Source of the DNA: Chitinophagaceae bacterium
GTDB taxonomy: Bacteria > Bacteroidota > Bacteroidia > Chitinophagales > Chitinophagaceae
Length of the DNA: 16,703 nt
Assembly: GCA_947463105.1 (NCBI GenBank)
Contig: CANHSD010000034.1
Location: 1-16,703 of the forward strand
Direction: 5' to 3'
The notes under the pieces were generated by a model. It was given only the letters and a program-made list of their open reading frames with translations. It ran no database searches and was not told the origin of the DNA. Positions 1 through 7,608 of the stretch are shown here, piece after piece (positions within the stretch are counted from its first letter, which is position 1; every line of letters starts with the position of its first letter). A program made the translations under genes and the position numbers.

Positions 1-3000
1 AATAATCCAACCACCGATGGATGTTCTGGCGAACAGCAGATTGATTTTGATTTACAGGTTTTTGAACCACCCAAAGGTGGATTTAAATTCAATACAACCA
101 ATTGTATCACAGACTCCATTGCTTTCATTGATACAACATCCTCAGTGGGTAGGCCAATTATTGGTTATTCATGGGATATGGGAGATGGTAATTTCAGTAC
201 GTCAAAAAATTTCAGTTATAAGTACAAAAATCCGGGTAAATATACCGTCAAGTATTTTGCCTATACTGATGTTGGTTGTTTGACTGATACCATTATTAAA
301 GATGTATTTGTTGACAGTGTTCCTATCGCTAATTTTTCCATCCTTGGTCCGACATGCCAAAACAAAGATGTCAATTTCGTTGATGCTTCCCGTGTTGGCG
401 GTGGTGCAAAAATCCAAAAGTGGTTGTGGGTTACAAATAATTCTTTTACCAATAGTACCAGCGCATCAGTAATCGAAAAATTTACTGGTCTGCAACAATA
501 CACCGTGCAATTGAGGGTAGTCACTGAGAATGGATGTTTTAGCCCTACCAAATCATTAACGTTTTCAAATAATCCTAATCCAACAGTAGATTTCAGTTTA
601 CCCAAGATTTGTTTGCCTGATGGAATGGGAACCTTTAATGACCTAAGCACAATCGTTGATGGAAGCCAGGCCTCATTTATCCGTAACTGGTCTTTTGGAG
701 ATCCGAATGCATCCCCAACCAATCCTGATACTGCGATAAATCGTATTTCACCTACACACAAATATACTGCTGTGGGTCCCTATACTGTTAAATTAATCAT
801 CAGATCCAACAATGGTTGCATAGATAGTTTGAGCAAACAATTGACCCAGGTATTCGCCCAGCCCAAAGCAGATTTCACCGTTACCCCAGAAGTTTGCTTA
901 AGGGAAAATACAAAAATGAACGACCAGACCAATCCACAGACAAGAACCATGGTCAAATGGAATTGGACCCTATCCAATGGATTGAAAGATACCCTCCAAA
1001 ATCCATTGTTCACACTCACAACAGCAGGTACTTATACAGCGAAATTGGTTGGCTTTACTGCAGATGGTTGTATCAGCGATACTGCAACTAAATCTTTTGT
1101 TGTTCATCCACTTCCTGTTGCCAATTTTAAGGTTATTGATCCCGCTTGCGAAACCGAAACTGTTTCATTTGAACAACTCTCAACTGCCAATGTTGGAACC
1201 TTAACAAGGTGGAACTGGCGTCTTGGCAATACTGCTACTCCCCAGGATCTTGCCAATGCAAATCAAGTGACAAAAACTTTTGCCAATTGGGGTGACCAGG
1301 TGATCAAGTTGATGGTAGAGAACAGCAAGGGCTGTAAAAGTGACACTACAACTAAAACAATTCGAATTCATCCAAAACCAGCTGTCAACAACAGCATACC
1401 AGAAGTTTGTCTGAGCGATGCTTTTGCTGAATTCTATGACAGTACTAAAATTGCAGACAATAGTACAGGTTTCTCACATCTCTGGAGATTTGGTGATGCG
1501 AATGCCACTCCTTTCAATCCTGATAGCTCAGTGCTGAAAGATACAAGACACAAATACACAGCCGCAGGTACGTATACCATGTCCCACAGGGTAACCAGTC
1601 TTGCAGGTTGCGTTTCAACCAAGACAGCATCTTTTATTGTGAGCGGTGCTGTTCCGAAAGCCAACTTTGTGGTATTATTGCCTGATTCACTTTGCAGCAA
1701 TGATACAGTAAGAATTAAAAACTTATCAACTGTTGATTTCGGATTTATTGGAAAACTGGAGATCTATTGGGACTATGATAATAATCCAACAATAAAAGAT
1801 GTCGATCAAGTTCCTGATTCGGGGAAGATATATAAACATGTTTATCCTAAGTTTGCGAATCAGCCCCTTAAACCTGTCAGAATTGTAGTGCGAGCATTTT
1901 CAGGTGGAAGTTGTTCTGACGACGAGAATCGACAAGTAAATTTGTTGGGAAGTCCTGCTGTACAATTTGATTCAATTCCAGGAATTTGCCTTGATGCTAC
2001 GCCACGGCAAATCACCCAAACCAGGTATACTGATGTAACTGGCATTGCACCAGGCGATTCAGTCTTTACAGGCAAAGGTGTAAATGCGAAAGGACTTTAC
2101 ACCCCGCTAAATGCTGGGGTTGGAACTTATGTTTTGCAATATACTTTCACCGCTTCCAATGGATGCAAGGATACTGCAAGCAAAAGCATCATTGTTTGGC
2201 CCAGACCAACAGCAGATTTTGTTTTCAGTACCTTGAATTGTGAAAAAAACCCAATCAGTTTCACCAGTAAATCGGTTCCTAATACAGGCAGCCTTGTCAA
2301 GTGGAACTGGAACTTTGGAGATGGGTCACCCATTCAATCTACCGGCAATGACAATCCTTTGAATTATGCATTTGCAGTATTTAAGTCCTACAATGTCAGC
2401 CTTGATGTTGTCACCAACAATGGATGTACAAGTGTACCGAAAATACTGCCTGTAATGGTTCATCCGCTTCCCCTGTTGAATTTTGATCTTCCAAAAGTTT
2501 GTCTGCCAGAAGGGAAGGCCTTGTTCACAAACAATACCACCATTCCAGATGGTTCTGGTTCGCTGATTACTTATTTATGGAATTTTGGCAATCCCAACAA
2601 TACCAATCCAGCTGTCACAAAAGATGGTATACACAATTATCTTTCTTTAGGAAGTTACAGTGTAAAATTGGTAGCAACCAGCAATAACAATTGTAAAGAT
2701 TCACTGACCAGGCTACTGGTTGATGTATTTCCTCAACCCAAAGCAATTTATACAAGCCTTGATTCTGTTTGCCTTGGTAAGGATATTCAATTCACAGATA
2801 GCAGCAATGGCTTTGTAAGACCAATAACCGCTTGGAACTGGGATTTTGGAAATGGAAACGTCGATAAGACAAAAAATCCACTCTATTTGTACCGGGCTAC
2901 AGGTACCTTTAATGTTAGCTTGTTTGTAGTTAGTGCTGAAGGGTGTATTTCTGATACAACAGTTAAATCAATTACCATCCATCCATATCCTGTAATATCT

Positions 3001-3489
3001 GCTGGACCAAATATGTATGTTTTGGATGATGGTCAAAAAACAATTCTTGCCACAGCAACTGGAAACTCCCTGACCTATAATTGGTCTCCGGCAACCTACC
3101 TTAATTTTACCGATATCCTTCAGCCCATGGTTGTAAAGCCACAAGATGATATCATCTATACCCTCAGTGTTACGGGTAGGGGTAATTGTACAAGTACGGA
3201 TGATATTGCGATTACGGTGCTTAAACTTCCTAAACCTCCCAATACTTTTACGCCCAATGGTGATGGTATCAACGATGTGTGGGACATCAAATACCTGGAC
3301 CAGTATCCAGGCGCTATCCTGGAAGTGTATTCTCCTCAAGGCCAACTTGTGTTCAGGTCTGTTGGATATGAGAAACCATGGAATGGAACCTACAAAGGAA
3401 ATACATTGCCAACCGGAACATATTATTATGTAATTGATCCAAAATCTGGCAGAAAAAAAGTTGCTGGATATGTAACCATTTTTAAATAG
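1..3489 (+). CDS. Giant PKD-repeat surface protein with T9SS type B sorting domain (5' end missing)
   Basis: The reading frame is open from base 1, so the N-terminus lies outside the window; 1162 residues are visible. They form about eleven beta-sandwich modules of roughly 75-100 residues. Most are PKD-like, with W-x-FG(D/N) cores such as WNWNFGDG and NWSFGDP. The module near bases 1950-2200 is instead Ig-like, with a GKGV...AGVGTY pattern. Each complete module carries exactly two cysteines. The last ~83 residues (from base 3241, starting NTFTPNGDGINDVWDI) are the CHU_C / gliding-motility C-terminal domain, the type B signal that sends proteins through the T9SS. The product is therefore predicted to be secreted or cell-surface attached, as an adhesin or matrix protein; ligand unknown. 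The PorP/SprF gene 2 bases downstream supports this. A GTG at 145 lies inside the second module and is not the start. Confidence 0.93.
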   Translation, partial: NNPTTDGCSGEQQIDFDLQVFEPPKGGFKFNTTNCITDSIAFIDTTSSVGRPIIGYSWDMGDGNFSTSKNFSYKYKNPGKYTVKYFAYTDVGCLTDTIIKDVFVDSVPIANFSILGPTCQNKDVNFVDASRVGGGAKIQKWLWVTNNSFTNSTSASVIEKFTGLQQYTVQLRVVTENGCFSPTKSLTFSNNPNPTVDFSLPKICLPDGMGTFNDLSTIVDGSQASFIRNWSFGDPNASPTNPDTAINRISPTHKYTAVGPYTVKLIIRSNNGCIDSLSKQLTQVFAQPKADFTVTPEVCLRENTKMNDQTNPQTRTMVKWNWTLSNGLKDTLQNPLFTLTTAGTYTAKLVGFTADGCISDTATKSFVVHPLPVANFKVIDPACETETVSFEQLSTANVGTLTRWNWRLGNTATPQDLANANQVTKTFANWGDQVIKLMVENSKGCKSDTTTKTIRIHPKPAVNNSIPEVCLSDAFAEFYDSTKIADNSTGFSHLWRFGDANATPFNPDSSVLKDTRHKYTAAGTYTMSHRVTSLAGCVSTKTASFIVSGAVPKANFVVLLPDSLCSNDTVRIKNLSTVDFGFIGKLEIYWDYDNNPTIKDVDQVPDSGKIYKHVYPKFANQPLKPVRIVVRAFSGGSCSDDENRQVNLLGSPAVQFDSIPGICLDATPRQITQTRYTDVTGIAPGDSVFTGKGVNAKGLYTPLNAGVGTYVLQYTFTASNGCKDTASKSIIVWPRPTADFVFSTLNCEKNPISFTSKSVPNTGSLVKWNWNFGDGSPIQSTGNDNPLNYAFAVFKSYNVSLDVVTNNGCTSVPKILPVMVHPLPLLNFDLPKVCLPEGKALFTNNTTIPDGSGSLITYLWNFGNPNNTNPAVTKDGIHNYLSLGSYSVKLVATSNNNCKDSLTRLLVDVFPQPKAIYTSLDSVCLGKDIQFTDSSNGFVRPITAWNWDFGNGNVDKTKNPLYLYRATGTFNVSLFVVSAEGCISDTTVKSITIHPYPVISAGPNMYVLDDGQKTILATATGNSLTYNWSPATYLNFTDILQPMVVKPQDDIIYTLSVTGRGNCTSTDDIAITVLKLPKPPNTFTPNGDGINDVWDIKYLDQYPGAILEVYSPQGQLVFRSVGYEKPWNGTYKGNTLPTGTYYYVIDPKSGRKKVAGYVTIFK
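589..2985 (+). repeat. Duplicated two-module units within the PKD array
   Basis: Three modules of one subtype start near 589, 1387 and 2479. They share an (F/N)xxP(K/E)(V/I)CL opening, and those at 589 and 2479 also share CLP(D/E)G. At 589 and 2479 they are followed, 261 and 246 bases later, by the same second subtype, which opens VFAQPKA at 850 and VFPQPKA at 2725. A third subtype precedes each of the three. The array therefore looks built by duplication of multi-module units followed by divergence. This was read by eye from the translation; the DNA copies are no longer near-identical. Confidence 0.6.
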
Positions 3490-3491
3490 AA

Positions 3492-4514
3492 ATGATGAGA
3501 AGATTGTTTTTGTTGCTTTTCTGTTTTGTTTTTGTGAATAAATCCAGCGCCCAACAAAGGCCACATTATACCCAGTATATCATGAACAATTATATTGTCA
3601 ATCCTGCCATTGGCGGAATTGAGAATTATGTTGATGTAAAGCTCAGTGCCAGGAACCAATGGATTGGAATTGAAGGTGCTCCCAAAACTTTTTATGCAAC
3701 CGTTCATGGTGCCATTGGCAAATCGGATTACCGGGAATCTGTCAACTCTTTTGACATGAAAGGACAAAATCCACGGGGAAAAGAGTATTGGGCGAGCTAT
3801 ACTGCTGCTCCTCCGCATCATGGCTTAGGGTTTACAGCAGTCAATTATTCTACAGGGTATATCAACCGCATGACCACTTATGCAACCTATTCCTATCATG
3901 TAGGCCTTACAGGAACAACAAGCCTTTCTGCTGGTTTTGGTGCAGGATTTTCATCGATTAATGTCAACAAGAGCAAAATCACACTTGCAACAGCATTCGA
4001 TCCCGCAATTGGCAATACCGTAAACGATATCAGCAAAATAAAGCCAGAATTGAATGCAGGATTGTGGTTGTACTCTTCTAACTATTTTGCTGGTCTTTCC
4101 GCTCAACAAATCATTCCTGTTCGATTCAATTTGGTAGACAGTGCTGCATATAAATCAACACTTGTTCCCCATGTGTTTGCCACGGCAGGTTACCGTTTTT
4201 TCCTCAACCAAGATATTTCGACATTACCTTCTGTGATGCTGCGGTATATAGCTTCTACACCTTTGGCAGTTGACATCAATGTTAAAACACAGTACAGGGA
4301 TCTGATGTGGATTGGTGCCAACTACCGGATGGGTGATGGATTTGCCGGAATGGTTGGCCTCAATGTTGCCCATACCTTCAATATCAGCTATGCCTACGAT
4401 CTGAATCGGGGTAAATATCTTTTAAGCACCATGAACCGGGGAACGCATGAAATTGTTCTTGGGTTTACCCTAAATAACGCTTACGGAGATCTTTGCCCAA
4501 GGAATATTTGGTAA
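3492..4514 (+). CDS. PorP/SprF-family type IX secretion system outer-membrane protein
   Basis: The 340-residue product begins with a Sec signal peptide: MMRR, a hydrophobic stretch at residues 5-15, and a probable cleavage after SSA20. The mature protein opens with the family signature QRPHYTQYIMNN(Y)xxNPAIGG and continues NQWIGIEGAPKT, both hallmarks of PorP/SprF proteins. The rest is amphipathic beta-strand sequence expected of an outer-membrane beta-barrel. Members of this family act with T9SS cargo that has a type B C-terminal domain, as SprF does for SprB. The ATG lies 2 bases after the stop of the PKD protein, which carries exactly such a domain, so this is probably its dedicated partner. 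There is no Shine-Dalgarno sequence, and ATG 3495 is an alternative start. The exact orthologue (PorP, SprF or another paralogue) cannot be told from sequence alone. Confidence 0.93.
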   Translation: MMRRLFLLLFCFVFVNKSSAQQRPHYTQYIMNNYIVNPAIGGIENYVDVKLSARNQWIGIEGAPKTFYATVHGAIGKSDYRESVNSFDMKGQNPRGKEYWASYTAAPPHHGLGFTAVNYSTGYINRMTTYATYSYHVGLTGTTSLSAGFGAGFSSINVNKSKITLATAFDPAIGNTVNDISKIKPELNAGLWLYSSNYFAGLSAQQIIPVRFNLVDSAAYKSTLVPHVFATAGYRFFLNQDISTLPSVMLRYIASTPLAVDINVKTQYRDLMWIGANYRMGDGFAGMVGLNVAHTFNISYAYDLNRGKYLLSTMNRGTHEIVLGFTLNNAYGDLCPRNIW

Positions 4515-4537
4515 TCCCTCAAATCTGCTTAATTTTA
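4508..4537 (+). promoter_or_regulatory. Candidate Bacteroidota promoter for the small lipoprotein gene
   Basis: A TTG at 4508-4510 is followed after 19 bases by TAATTTTA at 4530-4537, a 7-of-8 match to the Bacteroidota -7 element TAnnTTTG. The upstream box overlaps the last codons of the PorP/SprF gene. Transcription would start about 9 bases before ATG 4552, giving a very short leader. Pattern match only. Confidence 0.4.
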
Positions 4538-4551
4538 TAAAAATTCATATC

Positions 4552-4980
4552 ATGGTTAATCGGTCTTTGGCTTTTTCATTTGTGATGATGGTTTGTTTGA
4601 CCATTTCATGTACCAAAAAAACTACAACCCCTACACCCCCGACACCACCACCACCAGTGGTAGTGGAAGAAAATATCCTGTTTTCACTGGATCCCGATCC
4701 TGGAACTACTACGGCACAAGCTTTGTCTGGCACCTACTCCTTTAAAGTAATTTTAAGTTCTAAAATGCCAACTACTGGTATCAGCATTGATATTACTACT
4801 AAAACAGATCCAGCAGGAGCATTGCTAGAAAGCAAAAACATAAAATCTACTGTTGCCTCTAATGATATTTCAACAGGACCATTGGTTACAGGAACACTCT
4901 ATAGTGTAACTGTTGCTGTAACGAGTCAAAAAACGGCAAGCAATACACTAACCAAAACATTTAAAGTTGCAAGGAAATAA
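4552..4980 (+). CDS. Small lipoprotein with Pro/Thr linker, function unknown
   Basis: This 142-residue protein starts with a lipoprotein-type signal sequence: basic N-terminus (NR), hydrophobic core, then TISC with the acylated cysteine at residue 20. A Thr/Pro-rich linker follows at about residues 24-37, then a ~100-residue beta-rich domain that I do not recognise. The residues after the cysteine (TKKTT) lack the acidic run used by Bacteroidota for surface export of lipoproteins, so a periplasm-facing location is inferred. It lies 37 bases after the PorP/SprF gene on the same strand and may be cotranscribed as well as having its own promoter. It is the last gene before a strong terminator. 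A role accompanying the PKD/SprF pair is possible only by context. Confidence 0.8.
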   Translation: MVNRSLAFSFVMMVCLTISCTKKTTTPTPPTPPPPVVVEENILFSLDPDPGTTTAQALSGTYSFKVILSSKMPTTGISIDITTKTDPAGALLESKNIKSTVASNDISTGPLVTGTLYSVTVAVTSQKTASNTLTKTFKVARK

Positions 4981-5020
4981 AGAATCTGATATTTCTTTTT
5001 AAAAACGCTCAATCATACAT

Positions 5021-5054
5021 AAAAAAAACCCCTTCAGATGAAGGGGTTTTTTTT
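5021..5054. terminator. Symmetrical bidirectional intrinsic terminator
   Basis: A perfect 15-bp inverted repeat (arms 5021-5035 and 5040-5054) encloses the 4-base loop AGAT. The core arms are CCCCTTC/GAAGGGG, flanked by A8 on the left and T8 on the right. Each strand therefore reads as a GC-rich hairpin followed by a T tract. It sits between the convergent ends of the lipoprotein gene (4980) and the pyrophosphatase gene (5076) and can end transcription from both sides. Confidence 0.93.
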
Positions 5055-5075
5055 ATGCTAAATGAATCGCAAAAA

Positions 5076-7463
5076 TTATTGGGGAACTGCTTTCTCATCA
5101 ATTTTAATGAGTACTTTATCACCTTTTATCATTGATCTGTATTTTTCAGCATCAACAATCTTGCCATTAACTTTCAGTACATCTTCCTCAAACTCAATGG
5201 TATTTGACCCCTCACCAATCAATCCGTCCGCTTTCAAAGCCTGAATGAGACCTTGATCAGGACCTTCAGTCATGCGGATTTCAGCGTTTGAAGTATCAGT
5301 ATTCATGATCGAAATCTCAACATTCTTTTGGATATTGGTTGTCGAGGTGGGGTGCATTTGCGCAAGGGTAGGGGCAATAACCAAAGATACAATTGACATC
5401 AATTTGATGAGGATGTTCATGGATGGTCCGGAAGTATCTTTGAATGGATCGCCAACTGTGTCTCCGGTTACAGAAGCCTTGTGGGGTTCAGATTTTTTGT
5501 AAAAAACTTCTCCGTTGATTTCAACACCTTTTTCAAAACTCTTTTTGGCATTATCCCATGCACCACCAGCATTGTTTTGGAAAATGCCCATCAATACACC
5601 ACTAACAGTAGCACCAGCCAAGAATCCACCCAATGCTTCAGGCCCTAAGATAAATCCAATCAGCAATGGAGAAACAATGGTAATGGCACCTGGCAACATC
5701 ATCTTTTTGAGTGATGCCTCCGTTGAAATGGCTACGCATTTGTCATATTCTGGCTTACCTGTACCTTCCATGATACCAGGAATGGTACGGAACTGGCGAC
5801 GAACTTCTTCAACCATGGCCATGGCAGCTTCACCAACGGCGCGGATAGCAAGAGAAGAGAAAATAAATGGAATCATTCCACCGATAAACAAAGAGGCCAG
5901 AACATCTGCCTTGTAAATATCGATGTGTTGATTATCCGGCATGGCTACCCCTACAAAGGCAGCGAACAATGCCAGAGAGGTCAATGCTGCAGAAGCAATG
6001 GCAAAACCTTTTCCACTGGCTGCAGTAGTATTACCCACTGCATCAAGAATATCGGTCTTCTCACGAACTTCGCTTGGCAATTCACTCATTTCTGCTATTC
6101 CACCTGCATTGTCTGCAATTGGACCGAATGCATCAATGGCCAACTGCATGGCTGTAGTGGCCATCATACCAGCGGCTGCAATGGCTACACCATATAAGCC
6201 TGCACAGGCATATGAACCATAAATACCACCAGCCAACACTAAAATTGGCAAAAATGTACTTTCCATGCCTATGGCAAGTCCACCAATAATATTGGTTGCG
6301 TGACCTGTAGCAGATTGGCGAATGATGCTCATCACAGGTCGTTTGCCCATGGCTGTGTAATATTCTGTGATGATGCTCATGAGTGCACCCACCACAAGAC
6401 CTACAGCGATAGCACCAATAACGCCATTGCGCGTGAACTCAAGACCACGCAAGGTCATTGTTTCTGGTAAAATATAATTTACAATAAAGTATGCTGCGAA
6501 TGCTGTCAGGATCATTGAACCCCAGTTACCCATGTTGAGGGCTTTTTGTACTGCATGTGTACTAGCACCAGCTGCATCACTCACCCTGACAAAAAAGGTA
6601 CCAACGATAGACAAAAGAATACCTACGCCAGCAATAACCATTGGTAACAAAATAGGGGCAATGCCACCAAAATTGTCATTTGAAATGGTTTCTTGTCCAA
6701 GCACCATGGTCGCCAAAACAGTCGCTACGTATGAGCCAAACAAGTCAGCACCCATACCAGCAACGTCTCCAACATTATCTCCTACATTGTCTGCAATGGT
6801 AGCTGGATTACGGGGGTCATCCTCTGGAATACCCGCTTCAACCTTTCCAACCAAATCAGCGCCTACGTCAGCAGCCTTGGTGTAAATTCCACCACCAACA
6901 CGTGCAAAAAGGGCTATGCTCTCTGCTCCGAGTGAAAAACCCGTCAACACTTCAATGGTGCGCAACATGCCTTCAGCATCTCCGTCTGGGGCAAAAAAAT
7001 GTTTCAGAATGATGAACAAGCCTCCTAAACCTAAAACTGCTAATCCTGAAACACCAAGGCCCATGACTGCACCACCGGTGAAGGAAACATTGAGTGCTTT
7101 GCTAAGGCTTGTTTTGGCTGCTTCAGCTGTGCGCACATTGGCTTTGGTTGCCACTTTCATGCCTATATAACCTGCTGTAGCACTGAAAACGGCACCTATA
7201 ACAAAAGAAATGGCAATGCTCCAATGGCTACCTGCATTGCTTTGGGCCATAAAGCCCAAAAGTAAGGCTACTATGGCTACAAAATAGGCAAGAATTTTCC
7301 ATTCTGCCTTCAAAAATGCCATGGCTCCTTCAGCAATATAGGTGCTGATTTCTTTCATTCTTTCAGAACCGGCATCCTGCTTTGATACCCATTTGAACTG
7401 GATAAGTGTGTAAAGCAGTCCGACAACTCCCATCATGGGAACGAGATAGATCAAATTTTCCAT
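5076..7463 (-). CDS. hppA: Membrane-bound ion-translocating pyrophosphatase, K+-dependent type
   Basis: This integral inner-membrane pump hydrolyses cytoplasmic PPi and moves H+ or Na+ outward. Numbered from ATG 7463 the protein has 795 residues; a frame extension to TTG 7469 adds two and is less likely. The diagnostic PPi/Mg-binding motif DVGADLVGKVE is at 199-209, with NPATIADNVGDNVGD from 219 and GDTVGDPFKDTSGP near 667. In the GNTTAASGK motif, A481 and G484 replace the Lys and Thr of K+-independent enzymes, so K+ dependence is predicted. The semiconserved transport glutamate is absent from helix 6 (DLFGSYVA, 240-247) but E181 (GAES) appears in helix 5, as I recall for Flavobacterium johnsoniae-type H+ pumps. 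The membrane core ends near residue 703 and is followed by an extra ~92-residue soluble tail. Core function is certain; ion specificity is inferred. Confidence 0.97.
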   Translation of the reverse strand: MENLIYLVPMMGVVGLLYTLIQFKWVSKQDAGSERMKEISTYIAEGAMAFLKAEWKILAYFVAIVALLLGFMAQSNAGSHWSIAISFVIGAVFSATAGYIGMKVATKANVRTAEAAKTSLSKALNVSFTGGAVMGLGVSGLAVLGLGGLFIILKHFFAPDGDAEGMLRTIEVLTGFSLGAESIALFARVGGGIYTKAADVGADLVGKVEAGIPEDDPRNPATIADNVGDNVGDVAGMGADLFGSYVATVLATMVLGQETISNDNFGGIAPILLPMVIAGVGILLSIVGTFFVRVSDAAGASTHAVQKALNMGNWGSMILTAFAAYFIVNYILPETMTLRGLEFTRNGVIGAIAVGLVVGALMSIITEYYTAMGKRPVMSIIRQSATGHATNIIGGLAIGMESTFLPILVLAGGIYGSYACAGLYGVAIAAAGMMATTAMQLAIDAFGPIADNAGGIAEMSELPSEVREKTDILDAVGNTTAASGKGFAIASAALTSLALFAAFVGVAMPDNQHIDIYKADVLASLFIGGMIPFIFSSLAIRAVGEAAMAMVEEVRRQFRTIPGIMEGTGKPEYDKCVAISTEASLKKMMLPGAITIVSPLLIGFILGPEALGGFLAGATVSGVLMGIFQNNAGGAWDNAKKSFEKGVEINGEVFYKKSEPHKASVTGDTVGDPFKDTSGPSMNILIKLMSIVSLVIAPTLAQMHPTSTTNIQKNVEISIMNTDTSNAEIRMTEGPDQGLIQALKADGLIGEGSNTIEFEEDVLKVNGKIVDAEKYRSMIKGDKVLIKIDEKAVPQ

Positions 7464-7522
7464 AAACAATTTTAATGCATTTGGTTATTGAACTAAACAG
7501 TGTTTTACTGACTTAGGGGCAG

Positions 7523-7553
7523 CAAAAATAGACAAAAACTGATGAAAAATGAA
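7523..7553 (-). promoter_or_regulatory. Candidate hppA promoter
   Basis: On the minus strand, TATTTTTG (7530 to 7523) fits the Bacteroidota -7 consensus TAnnTTTG exactly. The position 20 bases upstream (7553-7551) reads TTC instead of the expected TTG, so the -33 box is weak. The start of transcription would fall about 54 bases before ATG 7463. The upstream box overlaps one arm of the inverted repeat at 7543-7577. Confidence 0.4.
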
Positions 7554-7577
7554 GGTTTTTTGCCGAATCATTTTTCA
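7543..7577. repeat. 10-bp inverted repeat between the serine hydrolase gene and hppA
   Basis: TGAAAAATGA at 7543-7552 is the exact reverse complement of TCATTTTTCA at 7568-7577, with a 15-base spacer. The stem is AT-rich and has no adjoining long T tract, so it is a poor intrinsic terminator for the hydrolase gene. It overlaps the -33 position of the candidate hppA promoter and could be an operator. It could also be chance in AT-rich DNA. The remainder of the 145-base gap (7464-7608) shows nothing else. Confidence 0.35.
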
Positions 7578-7608
7578 CTGAAGGAATAGGATATTCAGGG
7601 TAAGACCA

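Noticed and set aside
145..147. GTG as the start of the PKD protein
   Set aside because: The frame is open to base 1 and encodes module sequence (FEPPKGGFKFNTTNC) upstream, so this codon is internal.
2968..3821. Minus-strand open frames over the PKD/SprF junction
   Set aside because: They lie opposite two well-supported genes, have no family features and show no start context.
5515..7170. Open frames on the plus strand opposite hppA, some over 100 codons
   Set aside because: They are low-complexity Ala/Pro/Thr/Ser-rich antisense translations of a strongly conserved gene, with no recognisable domain or promoter.
7467..7469. TTG as the start of hppA
   Set aside because: It adds only two residues (MF) before an ATG at 7463 whose product begins with the expected first helix; ATG is preferred.
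7498..7510. CAGT-N5-ACTG hairpin upstream of hppA
   Set aside because: The four-base stem is too short and no T tract follows on either strand.
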